A stretch of DNA of 64,000 nucleotides, taken from Nitratifractor salsuginis DSM 16511. Lineage in GTDB: Bacteria; Campylobacterota; Campylobacteria; Campylobacterales; Sulfurovaceae. This document shows positions 8,322-16,954 of the stretch, in pieces. Numbering within the stretch: position 1 is the first letter of the stretch; each line of letters opens with the position of its first letter. The stretch lies in assembly GCF_000186245.1 (NCBI RefSeq), contig NC_014935.1:1612001-1676000 (forward strand), written 5' to 3'. The notes under the pieces were generated by a model. It was not told where the DNA came from and made no database searches. It saw only the letters and a program-made list of their open reading frames with translations. The position numbers and the translations under genes were made by a program.

Positions 8322-9449
8322 CCTCTTGGAAAATTCCACGACTTTGAATCGATCCCCCATCACCGTTGGAGCGATCAGCGTTTTGATCCGGTCGGCCTGG
8401 CGCAGATAGTCGGCCTGAGCGGCGATCTTGGCATACTCTTCCAGGATGTCGACAAGGCCGTAACGCACCAGAGCCCTGGCCTGGGTCTCGTAGGCGTCGC
8501 ATCGCATCCCCGCCCCCTCGAAAGCTTCGATCACGTGGCCGAAGTTCACATCGTATGTGATGTCGCTCTCCTGGTACGCTTGGGCCAGGTTCAACTCTTC
8601 GTCAAAGAGGGGAAAGGTCTCGTGCTTTCGATAGACCCGGATGGAGAAGTCATTGCGCACATACTTCTCTCCGTAGTCGAAGCTGACAAACTCCAGCGCC
8701 TCCGCCGCCTCGGCCACCCGCCGGGCAAAGGATTCGTAGCCGACGGCGATCTCCCCTTTGACGAGGCGGTGGCGCTCGGCAAAATCTTTGAGCTTATCCT
8801 CTGCATCGACCCAGCTGATGTGGTGATTTTCCACCACAGCCTGTTCTCCCTCTTTGTAGAGTTCGCAGGGAAAGGCGTCGAAGATCTCGTTGGAGACAAA
8901 GAGAGCGTAGGGGACCCGTACCTCATCCAGGGAAGCAAACTGCTCCAGTGCCACCCCGCTGCCGAAGCGCTCGGCGAAATACTCCCGCTGGATCCTGCGT
9001 ACATCCTCCTGCCGCTCCACGATCCCAAAGCGCATCGTCTCCAGCAAAGAGGGGTCACAGCTGTAGAGCCACTGGATCATATCGGCCAGCAGATAACCCC
9101 GATGGGCCCCGATCTCGATAAGCCAGGCATCCCGAGGGATCCGCCCCTCTTGAATCCCTTTCCAGAAGTGATTGGCAATGGCCGCACCGAAAAAGGCGCT
9201 GGTACTTACCGCGGTATAGAAATCCCCACCCTTTCCGATATCCCGAAAAGTCTTGTAGTAGCCCCCCTCGCCGTAGAGCCATTCATTCATATAGGTGCTG
9301 AAGGGAACCGGGCCGGAGGGAGATTTTGGATTTTGGATTTTGGATTTTGGATTGTTTTTTGAGTCGTTGGTCGTTGGTCGTTGGTCGTTGGAGATTTGTT
9401 GCTTGCTTTGCTGATCGGTTACTCCGTTATTCAGTTCCTCACTCCTCAC
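8319..9449 (-). CDS. MidA/NDUFAF7-family SAM-dependent methyltransferase
   Basis: 376 residues as drawn. From about residue 48 the protein follows the DUF185/MidA family: PVPFSTYMNEWLYGEGGYY, GGDFYTAVSTSAFFG, an SAM-binding IEIGAHRGYL and VSNEIFDAFPCELY. Family members methylate protein arginine (complex I assembly in mitochondria); the bacterial substrate is unknown. The first ~45 residues are encoded by three different short tandem repeats (9323-9353, 9363-9391, 9437-9464), and no ATG, GTG or TTG lies between those repeats and the conserved domain, so translation must begin in the repeats. The GTG at 9449 is itself part of a heptamer repeat unit. The 3' end borders the IS256-type insertion. 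Confidence 0.8.
   Translation of the reverse strand: MRSEELNNGVTDQQSKQQISNDQRPTTNDSKNNPKSKIQNPKSPSGPVPFSTYMNEWLYGEGGYYKTFRDIGKGGDFYTAVSTSAFFGAAIANHFWKGIQEGRIPRDAWLIEIGAHRGYLLADMIQWLYSCDPSLLETMRFGIVERQEDVRRIQREYFAERFGSGVALEQFASLDEVRVPYALFVSNEIFDAFPCELYKEGEQAVVENHHISWVDAEDKLKDFAERHRLVKGEIAVGYESFARRVAEAAEALEFVSFDYGEKYVRNDFSIRVYRKHETFPLFDEELNLAQAYQESDITYDVNFGHVIEAFEGAGMRCDAYETQARALVRYGLVDILEEYAKIAAQADYLRQADRIKTLIAPTVMGDRFKVVEFSKR
9323..9353. repeat. Tandem heptamer ATTTTGG, four copies plus ATT
   Basis: Exactly four perfect units plus ATT (31 bp), inside the N-terminal coding part of the midA-like gene. The identical 31-bp sequence occurs at 31326-31356 and, reverse-complemented, at 31751-31781. 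Confidence 0.95.
9363..9391. repeat. Tandem heptamer GTCGTTG, four copies
   Basis: Four perfect 7-bp units plus one G, ten bases from the ATTTTGG array, also in the midA-like N-terminal coding region. Confidence 0.95.
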
Positions 9450-9464
9450 TCCTCACTCCTCACT
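9437..9464. repeat. Tandem heptamer CCTCACT, four copies
   Basis: Four perfect units. On the minus strand each unit reads AGTGAGG, so it carries both a GTG codon and an AGGAG-like ribosome site. The GTG at 9449 in this array is the in-frame start available to the midA-like gene. Confidence 0.92.
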
Positions 9465-9484
9465 TGAAACCATAAGGTTTCATT

Positions 9485-9516
9485 CGGTTACTCGGTTGCT
9501 CGGTTGCTCGGTTACT
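9485..9516. repeat. Tandem octamer CGGTTRCT, four copies
   Basis: Four 8-bp units (A, G, G, A at the variable position) between the midA-like gene and the end of the tolC-like gene; the last base is the first base of the tolC-like stop codon (minus strand). Confidence 0.9.
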
Positions 9517-10724
9517 CATTCGTTACTTTCCGTTTTTTCATAGAGTTTGAGCAATTGGATCTGCCGTTCTATCCCATAGATCTGAGCATCGAGTTTGGCC
9601 ATATTCATCGAGTTGCGCATCGTCTCTACATCGAGTTGGGTCTTCTCCCCCGCAGCGGCCTGTTCCCTGGTGCTCTTGAGCAGATCTCGGTAGAGCCGCT
9701 CGTCGGAGTGTGCCAGGGCGATCTTTTTGTCGATGATCTTGAGGGTATCGATGACCAGGCGGTATTCACTCTCCACTTTGCGGCGGTCATCCTGCAGCTG
9801 CACCGACTCCTGGAGAAACTTCACCCGGCTCGCTTCGATATCGTGGGGGGCGTTGATGTTCAGCGGCATCGAGACCCGGAAACCGTAACGGTAATAGTCG
9901 TCACGCATCCCCGGCATCGGAGTGTCGAAATCATTATCGTAGTAGTTGGCATTGACCGAGAAAGTGGGAAGATATTTCGACCAAGTCATTTTGCTGTTAT
10001 ATTCACTTTGGCTCACCCGCAGGCGCTGGGCCAGAAGCTCCAGGTTGTTCTGCCGATACTCTTTCGCCCGAATCAAGTGAAGTCTGGGAAGTCTGAGCCG
10101 ATCGGGATTCCGGTCACTCAGCAGAGAAAAGGCGTTGCGAAGATTCTTCTCTGCCAGTTGTAGCGCCAGCAGCGTCGTCTGGTCGCGGTTGCGCTGGAGG
10201 ATCGCCTGATTGAGGAAGCTGCTGTCGATCACCCCGGCGTCATACTGCTCCCGCTTGCGCCGAATATCGATCTTGTCGTTGCGGATCTTGAGGCGAAGCT
10301 GCCGCTGCTGGAGGCGGTTTTTGCGCAGTTCGAAGAGGGTTTCGATCGCCTGAACGATGAGTTGGCGGCGTTGGAGCCGGATCTGGGCAGCGGTGGCCCC
10401 CTCCTGGGCATTGGCGAATTTGACGGCATAGTAGATCCCGCCGCTTTTGAAGATAGGCTGGTCGATCCCCACGCTCCAGGTCCGCTGTGTGCTTTTGCCT
10501 GCCAGAGACTGATCGTCGCTGCTGTCGCTATAGCTGAAGATGATCGGATTGATCCAGCTCTTGCGCAGCACATCGCTCTGGAGTTGATTGACCTGCTCCT
10601 GGTAATCCAGGATGAGGTTTTTCTCCCGGGAGAGGTAATTCTCCAAATCGCTCTGCGCCGCCAGGGGCAGGAGCAGGAGATTAGAGAGTAGCCAGAGCTT
10701 TTTCAAAGCGTTTGAACCCTTCAT
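9516..10724 (-). CDS. TolC-family outer membrane channel protein
   Basis: 402 residues with a signal peptide (WLLSNLLLLPLAAQS) and the repeated long-helix/beta pattern of outer membrane efflux proteins: GIDQPIFKSGGIYYAVKFA and later YRYGFRVSMPLNINAPHDIEASR, each followed by a coiled helical segment. TolC proteins trimerise to form the outer-membrane duct of type I secretion or RND efflux. No inner-membrane pump or adaptor is adjacent. The start overlaps the end of argD by 44 bp, and the C-terminal codons run into the octamer repeat. Confidence 0.82.
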   Translation of the reverse strand: MKGSNALKKLWLLSNLLLLPLAAQSDLENYLSREKNLILDYQEQVNQLQSDVLRKSWINPIIFSYSDSSDDQSLAGKSTQRTWSVGIDQPIFKSGGIYYAVKFANAQEGATAAQIRLQRRQLIVQAIETLFELRKNRLQQRQLRLKIRNDKIDIRRKREQYDAGVIDSSFLNQAILQRNRDQTTLLALQLAEKNLRNAFSLLSDRNPDRLRLPRLHLIRAKEYRQNNLELLAQRLRVSQSEYNSKMTWSKYLPTFSVNANYYDNDFDTPMPGMRDDYYRYGFRVSMPLNINAPHDIEASRVKFLQESVQLQDDRRKVESEYRLVIDTLKIIDKKIALAHSDERLYRDLLKSTREQAAAGEKTQLDVETMRNSMNMAKLDAQIYGIERQIQLLKLYEKTESNE

Positions 10725-11868
10725 CGATCTCGTCGCGGGTGATGGTCAGCGGCGGGAGGAAGCGCACGGTATTACGCCCCGCTTTGAGCACGATCAGCCC
10801 CTCGTCGAAGGCGGCCTTGAGAATGGCCCCCTGGATTTCGGCATCCACGCAGCGCAATCCCCGCATCAGCCCCAGCCCCACTGCTTCGGTAAAATACTCG
10901 GGCAGACGCTCAGCCAAGCCCTTCAGATAACTGCTGAAAATCTCGATCCGCTCCGCCAGGGCTCCCCGGTCCTGCTCCGCTTTCAAAACCTCCAGCACGG
11001 TCAATCCCGCCCGGGTACTCAGATAGTTGCCCCCGAAGGTGCTGCCGTGATCTCCAGGCTTGAAGATCTCCTTGAGCCGGGTCATCGCCACCCCGATGGG
11101 CACACCCCCGCCCAAACCTTTGGCCAGGGTGATAATGTCGGGCTCGATTTCATAGAGCTGGGACGCCAGGAATTCGCCGGTGCGATAGACTCCGGTCTGC
11201 ACCTCGTCCACGATCAGCAGCAGATCCCGACTGCGCAAAAATTTGGCCAAATCCTGAACTTCGCCTTTGTCGAAGGGTTGCACCCCGCCTTCGCCCTGGA
11301 CCAGCTCGATCATTACGGCCACGGTCTCATCATCGATAGCATCGTAGATGGCGTCGATACTCTCCACATAGGCGAAGCCCGCCGGGTAGGGGGAGAAGTC
11401 GGGTTTGTGCATCTCTTTCTGTCCCGTCGCCTTGACGGTGGTGATAGTGCGGCCGTGGAAAGAGTGTTTGAGGGTGATGACCTTGTAGCGCTTGGTGTCG
11501 AAGGCGGTCTCCCCGTATTTGCGGGCGATCTTCAGGGCCGCTTCATTGGCTTCGGCTCCGGAATTGCCGAAGAAGCAGCGCATATCGTAGCCGCTGAGCT
11601 TCACGATCCGCTCCGCCAGGCGCGCCTGGGGCTCGATCACCTGGAGGTTGGAGACGTGGATCAGTTTGGAAGCCTGATCGCAGAGGGCTTCGCTGAGCTT
11701 CGGGTGAGCGTGGCCGATGCTGCAGACCCCGATCCCGCTACCGAAATCGATAAACTCCCGTCCCGTGTCGTCATAGAGCTTCGCCCCTTCACCCCGGACG
11801 AAGTTGGTGTAGTTTCTGGCATAGGAGCCCAGCACATAATCCCGATCGACTTGTTCCAATTCACTCAC
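10681..11868 (-). CDS. argD: Acetylornithine aminotransferase
   Basis: 395 residues, normal for class-III PLP aminotransferases. Visible motifs: GSGIGVCSIGHAHP, FFGNSGAEANEAALKIARK, the metal/cofactor Asp in LLIVDEVQTGVYRTG, and the PLP lysine in ITLAKGLGGGVPIG. The enzyme converts N-acetylglutamate semialdehyde to N-acetylornithine in arginine synthesis and often also serves as succinyl-DAP aminotransferase in lysine synthesis; dapE lies at 33672-34766. It stands at the head of an argD-tolC-midA minus-strand run. Confidence 0.92.
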   Translation of the reverse strand: MSELEQVDRDYVLGSYARNYTNFVRGEGAKLYDDTGREFIDFGSGIGVCSIGHAHPKLSEALCDQASKLIHVSNLQVIEPQARLAERIVKLSGYDMRCFFGNSGAEANEAALKIARKYGETAFDTKRYKVITLKHSFHGRTITTVKATGQKEMHKPDFSPYPAGFAYVESIDAIYDAIDDETVAVMIELVQGEGGVQPFDKGEVQDLAKFLRSRDLLLIVDEVQTGVYRTGEFLASQLYEIEPDIITLAKGLGGGVPIGVAMTRLKEIFKPGDHGSTFGGNYLSTRAGLTVLEVLKAEQDRGALAERIEIFSSYLKGLAERLPEYFTEAVGLGLMRGLRCVDAEIQGAILKAAFDEGLIVLKAGRNTVRFLPPLTITRDEIDEGFKRFEKALATL

Positions 11869-11987
11869 GCCTGATCCTTGATATTGATGAAAAATTGGAA
11901 ATATTATAGCAGTTTTCCTTCTTGTTAAATCCTGTTAAAAATGGGAGTGATATAATTGATGAAAGTCCGCAATAAAGGCGAGCGATC

Positions 11988-13451
11988 GTGAAATTTCCGA
12001 CCGAACATCCATCGATTTTATTGAGTGTCACCAAGTGGACCGTACTCTCTGGGCTCATCGGCATCGTCATCGGGGCCATTGTTACCCTCTTTTTGAACAT
12101 CCTCGCCTATGGCGAAGCGGCCCGGAGCTTTCTGCCTTTTCACTACTATTACCTCCTGCCCCTGGGCCTGGTGCTGAGCGTTTGGCTCACCCGCAAATTC
12201 GCCCCCGAAGCCCAGGGTCACGGGACGGAAAAGGTGATCGAAGCGGTCCACAAGCGTAACGGCAAGATCGACGTCGCCGTCATCCCCGTCAAACTCCTCA
12301 CTACCGTCATCACCCTCGTTACCGGCGGATCGGCGGGAAAAGAGGGCCCCGGAGCGCAGATCGGTGCGGGAACCGCCTCGGCCATCTCCGATCTCCTGCA
12401 CTTTTCGAGGCAGGACCGCAAAAAGCTGGTCATCTGCGGCATCAGCGCCGGCTTCGCCACCGTCTTCGGCACCCCCATTGCCGGGGCGATCTTCGGCATC
12501 GAAGTGCTGGTCGTCGGTGCAGTGATGTATGAAGTGCTGCTCCCCTCCTTCGTCGCCGGCTTCAGCGCCTTTTTCACCGCCCAATACCTGGGCGCCCACT
12601 ACACCTATTACGAGATCAGCTACTTCCAGCACTACTACATCGACCTGGTGCTCATCGCCAAAGTAATGCTCGGAGGGGTCTTTTTCGGCCTGGTAGCCTG
12701 GCTCATCATCGCCACCCTCAAGCGGACCGAAGATGCCGTCGAAAAGATCCCGATGAACCCCTATTTCAAAGCCTTCGGCGCCGGGGTTTTGCTGATCCTC
12801 CTCTCTTTTGTCTTCGGCACCCACTACTTCGGCCTGGGGCTCGATACTATCTCCGAAGCGATGAAGGTCGACAGCAGTCTCGGGACCGATTCTCTGCCCT
12901 GGTACGCCTTTTTGGTCAAAATCTTCTACACCGCGGTCACCCTCGGCTCGGGGGGAAGCGGCGGGATCATCACCCCCATCTTCTACATCGGCGCCACCAG
13001 CGGCCACTGGTTCGGCGGGCTCTTTGGCAGTGCACATCAGCTGGCCCTCTTCGCCGCCCTGGGCTTCGTGAGCGTCCTCGCCGGCGCCACCAATGCCCCT
13101 ATCTCGGCCACCGTAATGGCGATGGAACTTTTCGGGATGGATGTGGCCCACTATGCGGCAGTGAGTATCGTCATCAGCTTCCTGGTCTCGGGGCACCGCA
13201 GCGTCTTCCCCTCCCAAAAGATCCAAATGAGCAAGTCGGATCTCCTGGAGATCGAATACGGAGAAGATATCGAGCACTCCAAGGTGAAGCTCAACGAACG
13301 TCAATACAAACGCTTCAACAACATCTACCGAAACATTCAGATCAAACGTGCCCGGCATGACAGAACGCGACAGGAGAGAAGAAAGAGACGTGATGATCGG
13401 CGGAAAGAACGCGCAGATGCCCGTGAAAAGAGTGAAGAAGAGAGCTCTTAA
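11988..13451 (+). CDS. ClC-family chloride channel/antiporter
   Basis: 487 residues starting at GTG. About ten to twelve membrane helices with the ClC selectivity motifs: GSAGKEGPGAQIG (the gating glutamate is present), GTPIAGAIFGIEVL and GSGGSGGIITPIFYIGA. The gating glutamate fits a Cl-/H+ exchanger. The last ~55 residues are a soluble, very highly charged Arg/Lys/Glu/Asp tail instead of CBS domains. A TATAAT at 11950-11955 is a plausible -10 element. The stop overlaps the ribF stop by four bases in convergent orientation. Confidence 0.88.
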   Translation: MKFPTEHPSILLSVTKWTVLSGLIGIVIGAIVTLFLNILAYGEAARSFLPFHYYYLLPLGLVLSVWLTRKFAPEAQGHGTEKVIEAVHKRNGKIDVAVIPVKLLTTVITLVTGGSAGKEGPGAQIGAGTASAISDLLHFSRQDRKKLVICGISAGFATVFGTPIAGAIFGIEVLVVGAVMYEVLLPSFVAGFSAFFTAQYLGAHYTYYEISYFQHYYIDLVLIAKVMLGGVFFGLVAWLIIATLKRTEDAVEKIPMNPYFKAFGAGVLLILLSFVFGTHYFGLGLDTISEAMKVDSSLGTDSLPWYAFLVKIFYTAVTLGSGGSGGIITPIFYIGATSGHWFGGLFGSAHQLALFAALGFVSVLAGATNAPISATVMAMELFGMDVAHYAAVSIVISFLVSGHRSVFPSQKIQMSKSDLLEIEYGEDIEHSKVKLNERQYKRFNNIYRNIQIKRARHDRTRQERRKRRDDRRKERADAREKSEEESS

Positions 13452-14272
13452 TCCAGCCCCAGCCGCGCCATCGCCTTTTCGATATCGAGATAGATCTGCT
13501 CTTTGAGCTCAGCCGGGTTGTCGAAACGGCGGTTGGGACGCAGGAGCGCTTCAAACTCCAAAGCGACTCTGGGCTCTTCGACCGGGCCGATTATCTTGTC
13601 GAGCAGATGGGTCTCCACGGCGAAGCTCCCGTCGGTACTGTCCCGGTACCCCAGGAAGATAACGCTGGGATAGCACGCTTCTCCCAGATGGGTATAGCCG
13701 GCATAGACCCCTTCGGCGGGCAGCTCGTACCCCTCGACCTGGAGATTGATGGTCGGGACGAATTCCCGGCTTCCTCGCCCCTGCCCCCGCACAGGTTCCC
13801 CGTCGATGAGATAGCACCGCCCCAAGAGCCGGTTGGCCAGGGCCAGATCCCCGTTTCGCAACAGTTCACGGATCGTCCGGGCGTGGACCGGCACCCCTTC
13901 TACCTTGATCTCGGGAACGATGCGCACTTCTCCGTCAAAAAGCTCTTTGAGAGTCTCGGCGTTCCCCCCGCGCCCCACTCCGAAATGAAAATCATAACCG
14001 ACGACGATCTTACGGAGCCTGGGATAGTGCTCCCGGAGCATTGCAACGAAGGCTTTGGGACTGAGGGAACGGATCCGATCGAAGAGATAGAAATCCATCG
14101 GCTTGTCGGTGTACCAGCTCCGCTTGTATCCCGGGGTCAGGGTCCCGCTCTGGCGCTCGATCACCGCCACCGCCTCCGCTGCTTCGATGAGGGCCTGATG
14201 GGCCACATGCATCCCGTCGAATGATCCCAGAGTGATCGCTTCGATGCTGTTCTCGATCCGGCTCAAAGACAT
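13448..14272 (-). CDS. ribF: Bifunctional riboflavin kinase / FAD synthetase
   Basis: 274 residues. The nucleotidyltransferase half begins AITLGSFDGMHVAHQALI (a class-I HxGH-like motif, here HVAH) and has VVGYDFHFGVGRGG. The C-terminal riboflavin-kinase half shows GRGSREFVPTINLQ and ALEFEALLRPNRRFDNPAELKEQI. It makes FMN and then FAD from riboflavin. I take the ATG at 14272, although GAGGAG lies directly against it. A TTG three codons downstream is at a more normal distance from that site, so the true start could be slightly shorter. Confidence 0.88.
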   Translation of the reverse strand: MSLSRIENSIEAITLGSFDGMHVAHQALIEAAEAVAVIERQSGTLTPGYKRSWYTDKPMDFYLFDRIRSLSPKAFVAMLREHYPRLRKIVVGYDFHFGVGRGGNAETLKELFDGEVRIVPEIKVEGVPVHARTIRELLRNGDLALANRLLGRCYLIDGEPVRGQGRGSREFVPTINLQVEGYELPAEGVYAGYTHLGEACYPSVIFLGYRDSTDGSFAVETHLLDKIIGPVEEPRVALEFEALLRPNRRFDNPAELKEQIYLDIEKAMARLGLD

Positions 14273-14332
14273 CTCCTCTTTTGAAAAAAGTGGCTCTATT
14301 ATACGATACAATTTGGCAAGAAGGAGGATTTG

Positions 14333-15718
14333 ATGAAAGCATTCATTCCCATATTCACCCTGACACTCGGTACGCTAATGGCCGCCTCGACGGTCATTCC
14401 CCCCTCCGACAGCAATCTTTCACTGACCATCTACACCAACGACCGGGCCTTCATCCACGAAAAGCGCCAAGTCAGCGTCCCGGCGGGCGATCAGCGGCTG
14501 GTCTATCAGAATGTCCCCAATACCGTCATTCCCAGCAGCGTGATCCCCGAATTCAGCGGCATTCCCGTGACCCTCTACTCCCAAAATTACGTCTATGACC
14601 TAATCTCCCTCACTTCGATGCTCCAAAAGAGTATCGGCCAAAAGGTCCTCTACCGCCCCGATCCAAAATCGAGAGACCTCAAAGAGGGCCTCCTCCTTTC
14701 CGCCGCCCCCTCGGTGATGATCCGGACCGAGAGCAAGGGGCGCATCGTCACTCTCAAAGACCCCTCCCAGGTCGTCTTCCCGACGATCCCACCGACGATG
14801 ATCACCCGCCCCAGCCTCGTCTGGCATATCCAAACCCCCAAAGCCGGACCCCTCGACGTGGATCTCAAATACCTCAGCCGCGGCCTGAGCTGGCGCAGCG
14901 ACTATGTGCTCAACCTCCATCCCAAAAAACACACCTTCGACCTGGTAGGGTGGATCACCGTGGACAACCGAACCGGAGTGAGCTATCCCCACGCCAAAAT
15001 CTACTGCCTCGCCGGAGAGGTGCATACCGAGGAGAAGCGCCCGATGCCCCGCGCGATCTATAAAACGATGGCGATGGCGGCACCCAATGTCAAAGAGGAG
15101 TCCTTCGCCGGTTACCATCTTTACACGATCCCCTTTCGCGAAACGATCCGTGCCAAAGAAAAAAAGCAGATCCGTTTCCTGGAAAAAGCGGGGATCACCT
15201 ACCGCCAATTTGCCCGGGCCAAAGTCCACAGCTTCCAGCGCAGCGGAGAACTGCGGCTGAGCTTTCTCAATACCCTGACCTTCCGCAACAGCGCCTCCAA
15301 CGGCCTGGGCCTGCCTCTGCCCAGGGGGATCGTGCGGATGTACAGCCCTGACGCTTCGGGCACCTTCCGTTTCATCGGGGAGAGCCGCCTGGGCAACACC
15401 CCCGCCGACGAGCGGGTCAATCTCAGCATCGGCACCCTCTTCGATGTCACCGGCACCAAAAAGACCCTCAAATACATTGCCCGGGATAATTACCGAAACG
15501 TCGTAAGCCAATACACCCTCCACAACCGGGGCGACGTCCCCAGGGTCCTCAAGATCGAGGAGCAAATCCCCACCTACGGCGGCACCATCCGGCTCAAGAG
15601 CAGTTGCAGCGGCCCCTGCTCCGTCAGGAAGCTCACCGCCTTCGTGCGGGAGTTCACCGTCCGTCTCAAGCCCAAAGAGAGTTACAAATTCACTTCGGAA
15701 TTCGAAGTGATCCGATGA
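14333..15718 (+). CDS. DUF4139-domain secreted protein
   Basis: 461 residues with a signal peptide (MKAFIPIFTLTLGTLMAAS) and the DUF4139 fold: an early VYQNVPNTVIPSSV segment, LSWRSDYVLNL in the centre, and a long beta-rich C-terminus with PLPRGIVRMY and LKPKESYKFTSEFEV. Function is unknown; related proteins are sometimes named mucoidy inhibitor A. The ATG at 14333 is preceded by AAGGAGG at ideal spacing. The stop overlaps the ATG of the YaiI gene (ATGA), so they are co-translated. Confidence 0.75.
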   Translation: MKAFIPIFTLTLGTLMAASTVIPPSDSNLSLTIYTNDRAFIHEKRQVSVPAGDQRLVYQNVPNTVIPSSVIPEFSGIPVTLYSQNYVYDLISLTSMLQKSIGQKVLYRPDPKSRDLKEGLLLSAAPSVMIRTESKGRIVTLKDPSQVVFPTIPPTMITRPSLVWHIQTPKAGPLDVDLKYLSRGLSWRSDYVLNLHPKKHTFDLVGWITVDNRTGVSYPHAKIYCLAGEVHTEEKRPMPRAIYKTMAMAAPNVKEESFAGYHLYTIPFRETIRAKEKKQIRFLEKAGITYRQFARAKVHSFQRSGELRLSFLNTLTFRNSASNGLGLPLPRGIVRMYSPDASGTFRFIGESRLGNTPADERVNLSIGTLFDVTGTKKTLKYIARDNYRNVVSQYTLHNRGDVPRVLKIEEQIPTYGGTIRLKSSCSGPCSVRKLTAFVREFTVRLKPKESYKFTSEFEVIR

Positions 15719-16164
15719 CCCTCTACCTCGACGGCGACGCCCTGCCCAATCTCCTCAAACCGATCCTTCTGCGGGGCATCGAGCGGCGGAGTATCCCTAC
15801 CAAAGTGATCGCCAACAAACGGATTCACATCGGCAATTCTCCCCATATCGAAATGATCCTCGTCGAACAGGGCGCCGACCGGGCCGACGACCTCATCGTC
15901 GAGCTCCTCTCCCCCGGAGATCTGGTCATCACCGCCGACATCCCCCTCGCCGACCGCGCCCTCAGCGCCGGTGCCCACGCCATCGACCACCGGGGAGAGC
16001 GCTATACCCCCGAAAACATCAAAGAGCGCCTGGCCCTGCGCAATCTGATGGAATCGATCCGTGAAAGCGGAGAGATCACCAAAGGTCCCAAACCCTTTAC
16101 CGTCAAAGACGCCCACGCCTTTGCCAATGCGTTCAATGCTTTTTTGCAAAGTCTGGTGATTTAA
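15715..16164 (+). CDS. YaiI/YqxD-family (DUF188) protein
   Basis: 149 residues. The family signature is clear: YLDGDALPNLLKPI at the start, GADRADDLIVE, LVITADIPLADRAL, and TVKDAHAFANAFN near the end. The fold is PIN-like, and the acidic residues of LDGDA, GADRADD and TADIPLAD would form a metal site. No verified substrate is known. A decayed second copy lies at 21400-21648. Confidence 0.85.
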   Translation: MTLYLDGDALPNLLKPILLRGIERRSIPTKVIANKRIHIGNSPHIEMILVEQGADRADDLIVELLSPGDLVITADIPLADRALSAGAHAIDHRGERYTPENIKERLALRNLMESIRESGEITKGPKPFTVKDAHAFANAFNAFLQSLVI

Positions 16165-16269
16165 GAAAATAGAAATCTACTTTCACACCAAGTCCCTGAA
16201 TGCGGCAAGTTCAAATTAATCAATCTCATCTGATTGTCTTCTGAATTGTTACGCTCCTGACTGGACATC

Positions 16270-16893
16270 TCACCCCCACAGGGCCAATCCGACCCCCATC
16301 GCCACAAACAATGCCCCCGAGATCCGATAAAACCCTTTCAACTTCTCTTCATCGAAAAACCAGGCTTTGGCCCGGGTCGAGAGGTATCCGTAGGTCATCA
16401 GAGAAGTAAAGGATATCGCCAGAAAAGTCACCGTCATAATCCCGAATGACAACAGGGAATCACGCCCCGGCTCCATAAAAAGCGGATAGACGGCGCTGAA
16501 AAAAAGGATCGGCTTGGGGTTGGTCGCGGCAACGAGGAAGCCCTTGCGAAAGACGGCCCAGGGGCTGCAGGCCCTATGAAGGGTTTCCCGGTTCATCACG
16601 AGATGGGTATGGTGATTGCGCATTTGGCCGATACCGAGATAGACGAGGTAGGCACCGCCAAGCCACTTGAGCCACTTGTAAAAGAGCGGCGAAGTCTGAA
16701 AGAGCACCCCCACGCCGAACATCGCCACGGTCGCCAGCAAGAAAAGACCGAGGATATTCCCGAGGGTCGAGAAGAGCACAGCCCGCAGATTCATCCGCAT
16801 CGCATTGTTGATCGCCAGGAGGATCGCCGCACCGGGGCTGATGATCGTCAGCACAGCGATGAGCAGATAATTGAAATAGTTGTCGAGGCTCAC
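16270..16893 (-). CDS. LysE/RhtB-family amino-acid exporter
   Basis: 207 residues from the GTG at 16893, the usual length for this family; six hydrophobic helices are visible. The LysE signature is SPGAAILLAINNAMRMNLRAVLFSTLGNILG near the N-terminus, with TNPKPILFFSAVYPLFM in the centre. The family exports amino acids or related compounds. A longer open frame upstream of the GTG has no membrane character and would intrude on the AraC gene. The AraC-type regulator directly upstream on the same strand is a plausible controller. Confidence 0.82.
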   Translation of the reverse strand: MSLDNYFNYLLIAVLTIISPGAAILLAINNAMRMNLRAVLFSTLGNILGLFLLATVAMFGVGVLFQTSPLFYKWLKWLGGAYLVYLGIGQMRNHHTHLVMNRETLHRACSPWAVFRKGFLVAATNPKPILFFSAVYPLFMEPGRDSLLSFGIMTVTFLAISFTSLMTYGYLSTRAKAWFFDEEKLKGFYRISGALFVAMGVGLALWG

Positions 16894-16954
16894 GGCAAAC
16901 CTTTTTTGCCGGGATTGTACCCCTGTGCAGTCTTTGAGTTCTAGGAAAATATTG

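Noticed and set aside
9300-9520. CRISPR array
   Set aside because: Tandem units of 7-8 bp without spacers; not a CRISPR.
12018-13358. Long open frame antisense to the ClC gene
   Set aside because: Composition is Asp/Glu/Gly-rich shadow typical of the complement of a G+C-rich gene; the plus strand has the clear ClC motifs.
13448-14311. Longer RibF from a TTG at 14311
   Set aside because: The added residues lie in the divergent promoter gap and lack a ribosome site.
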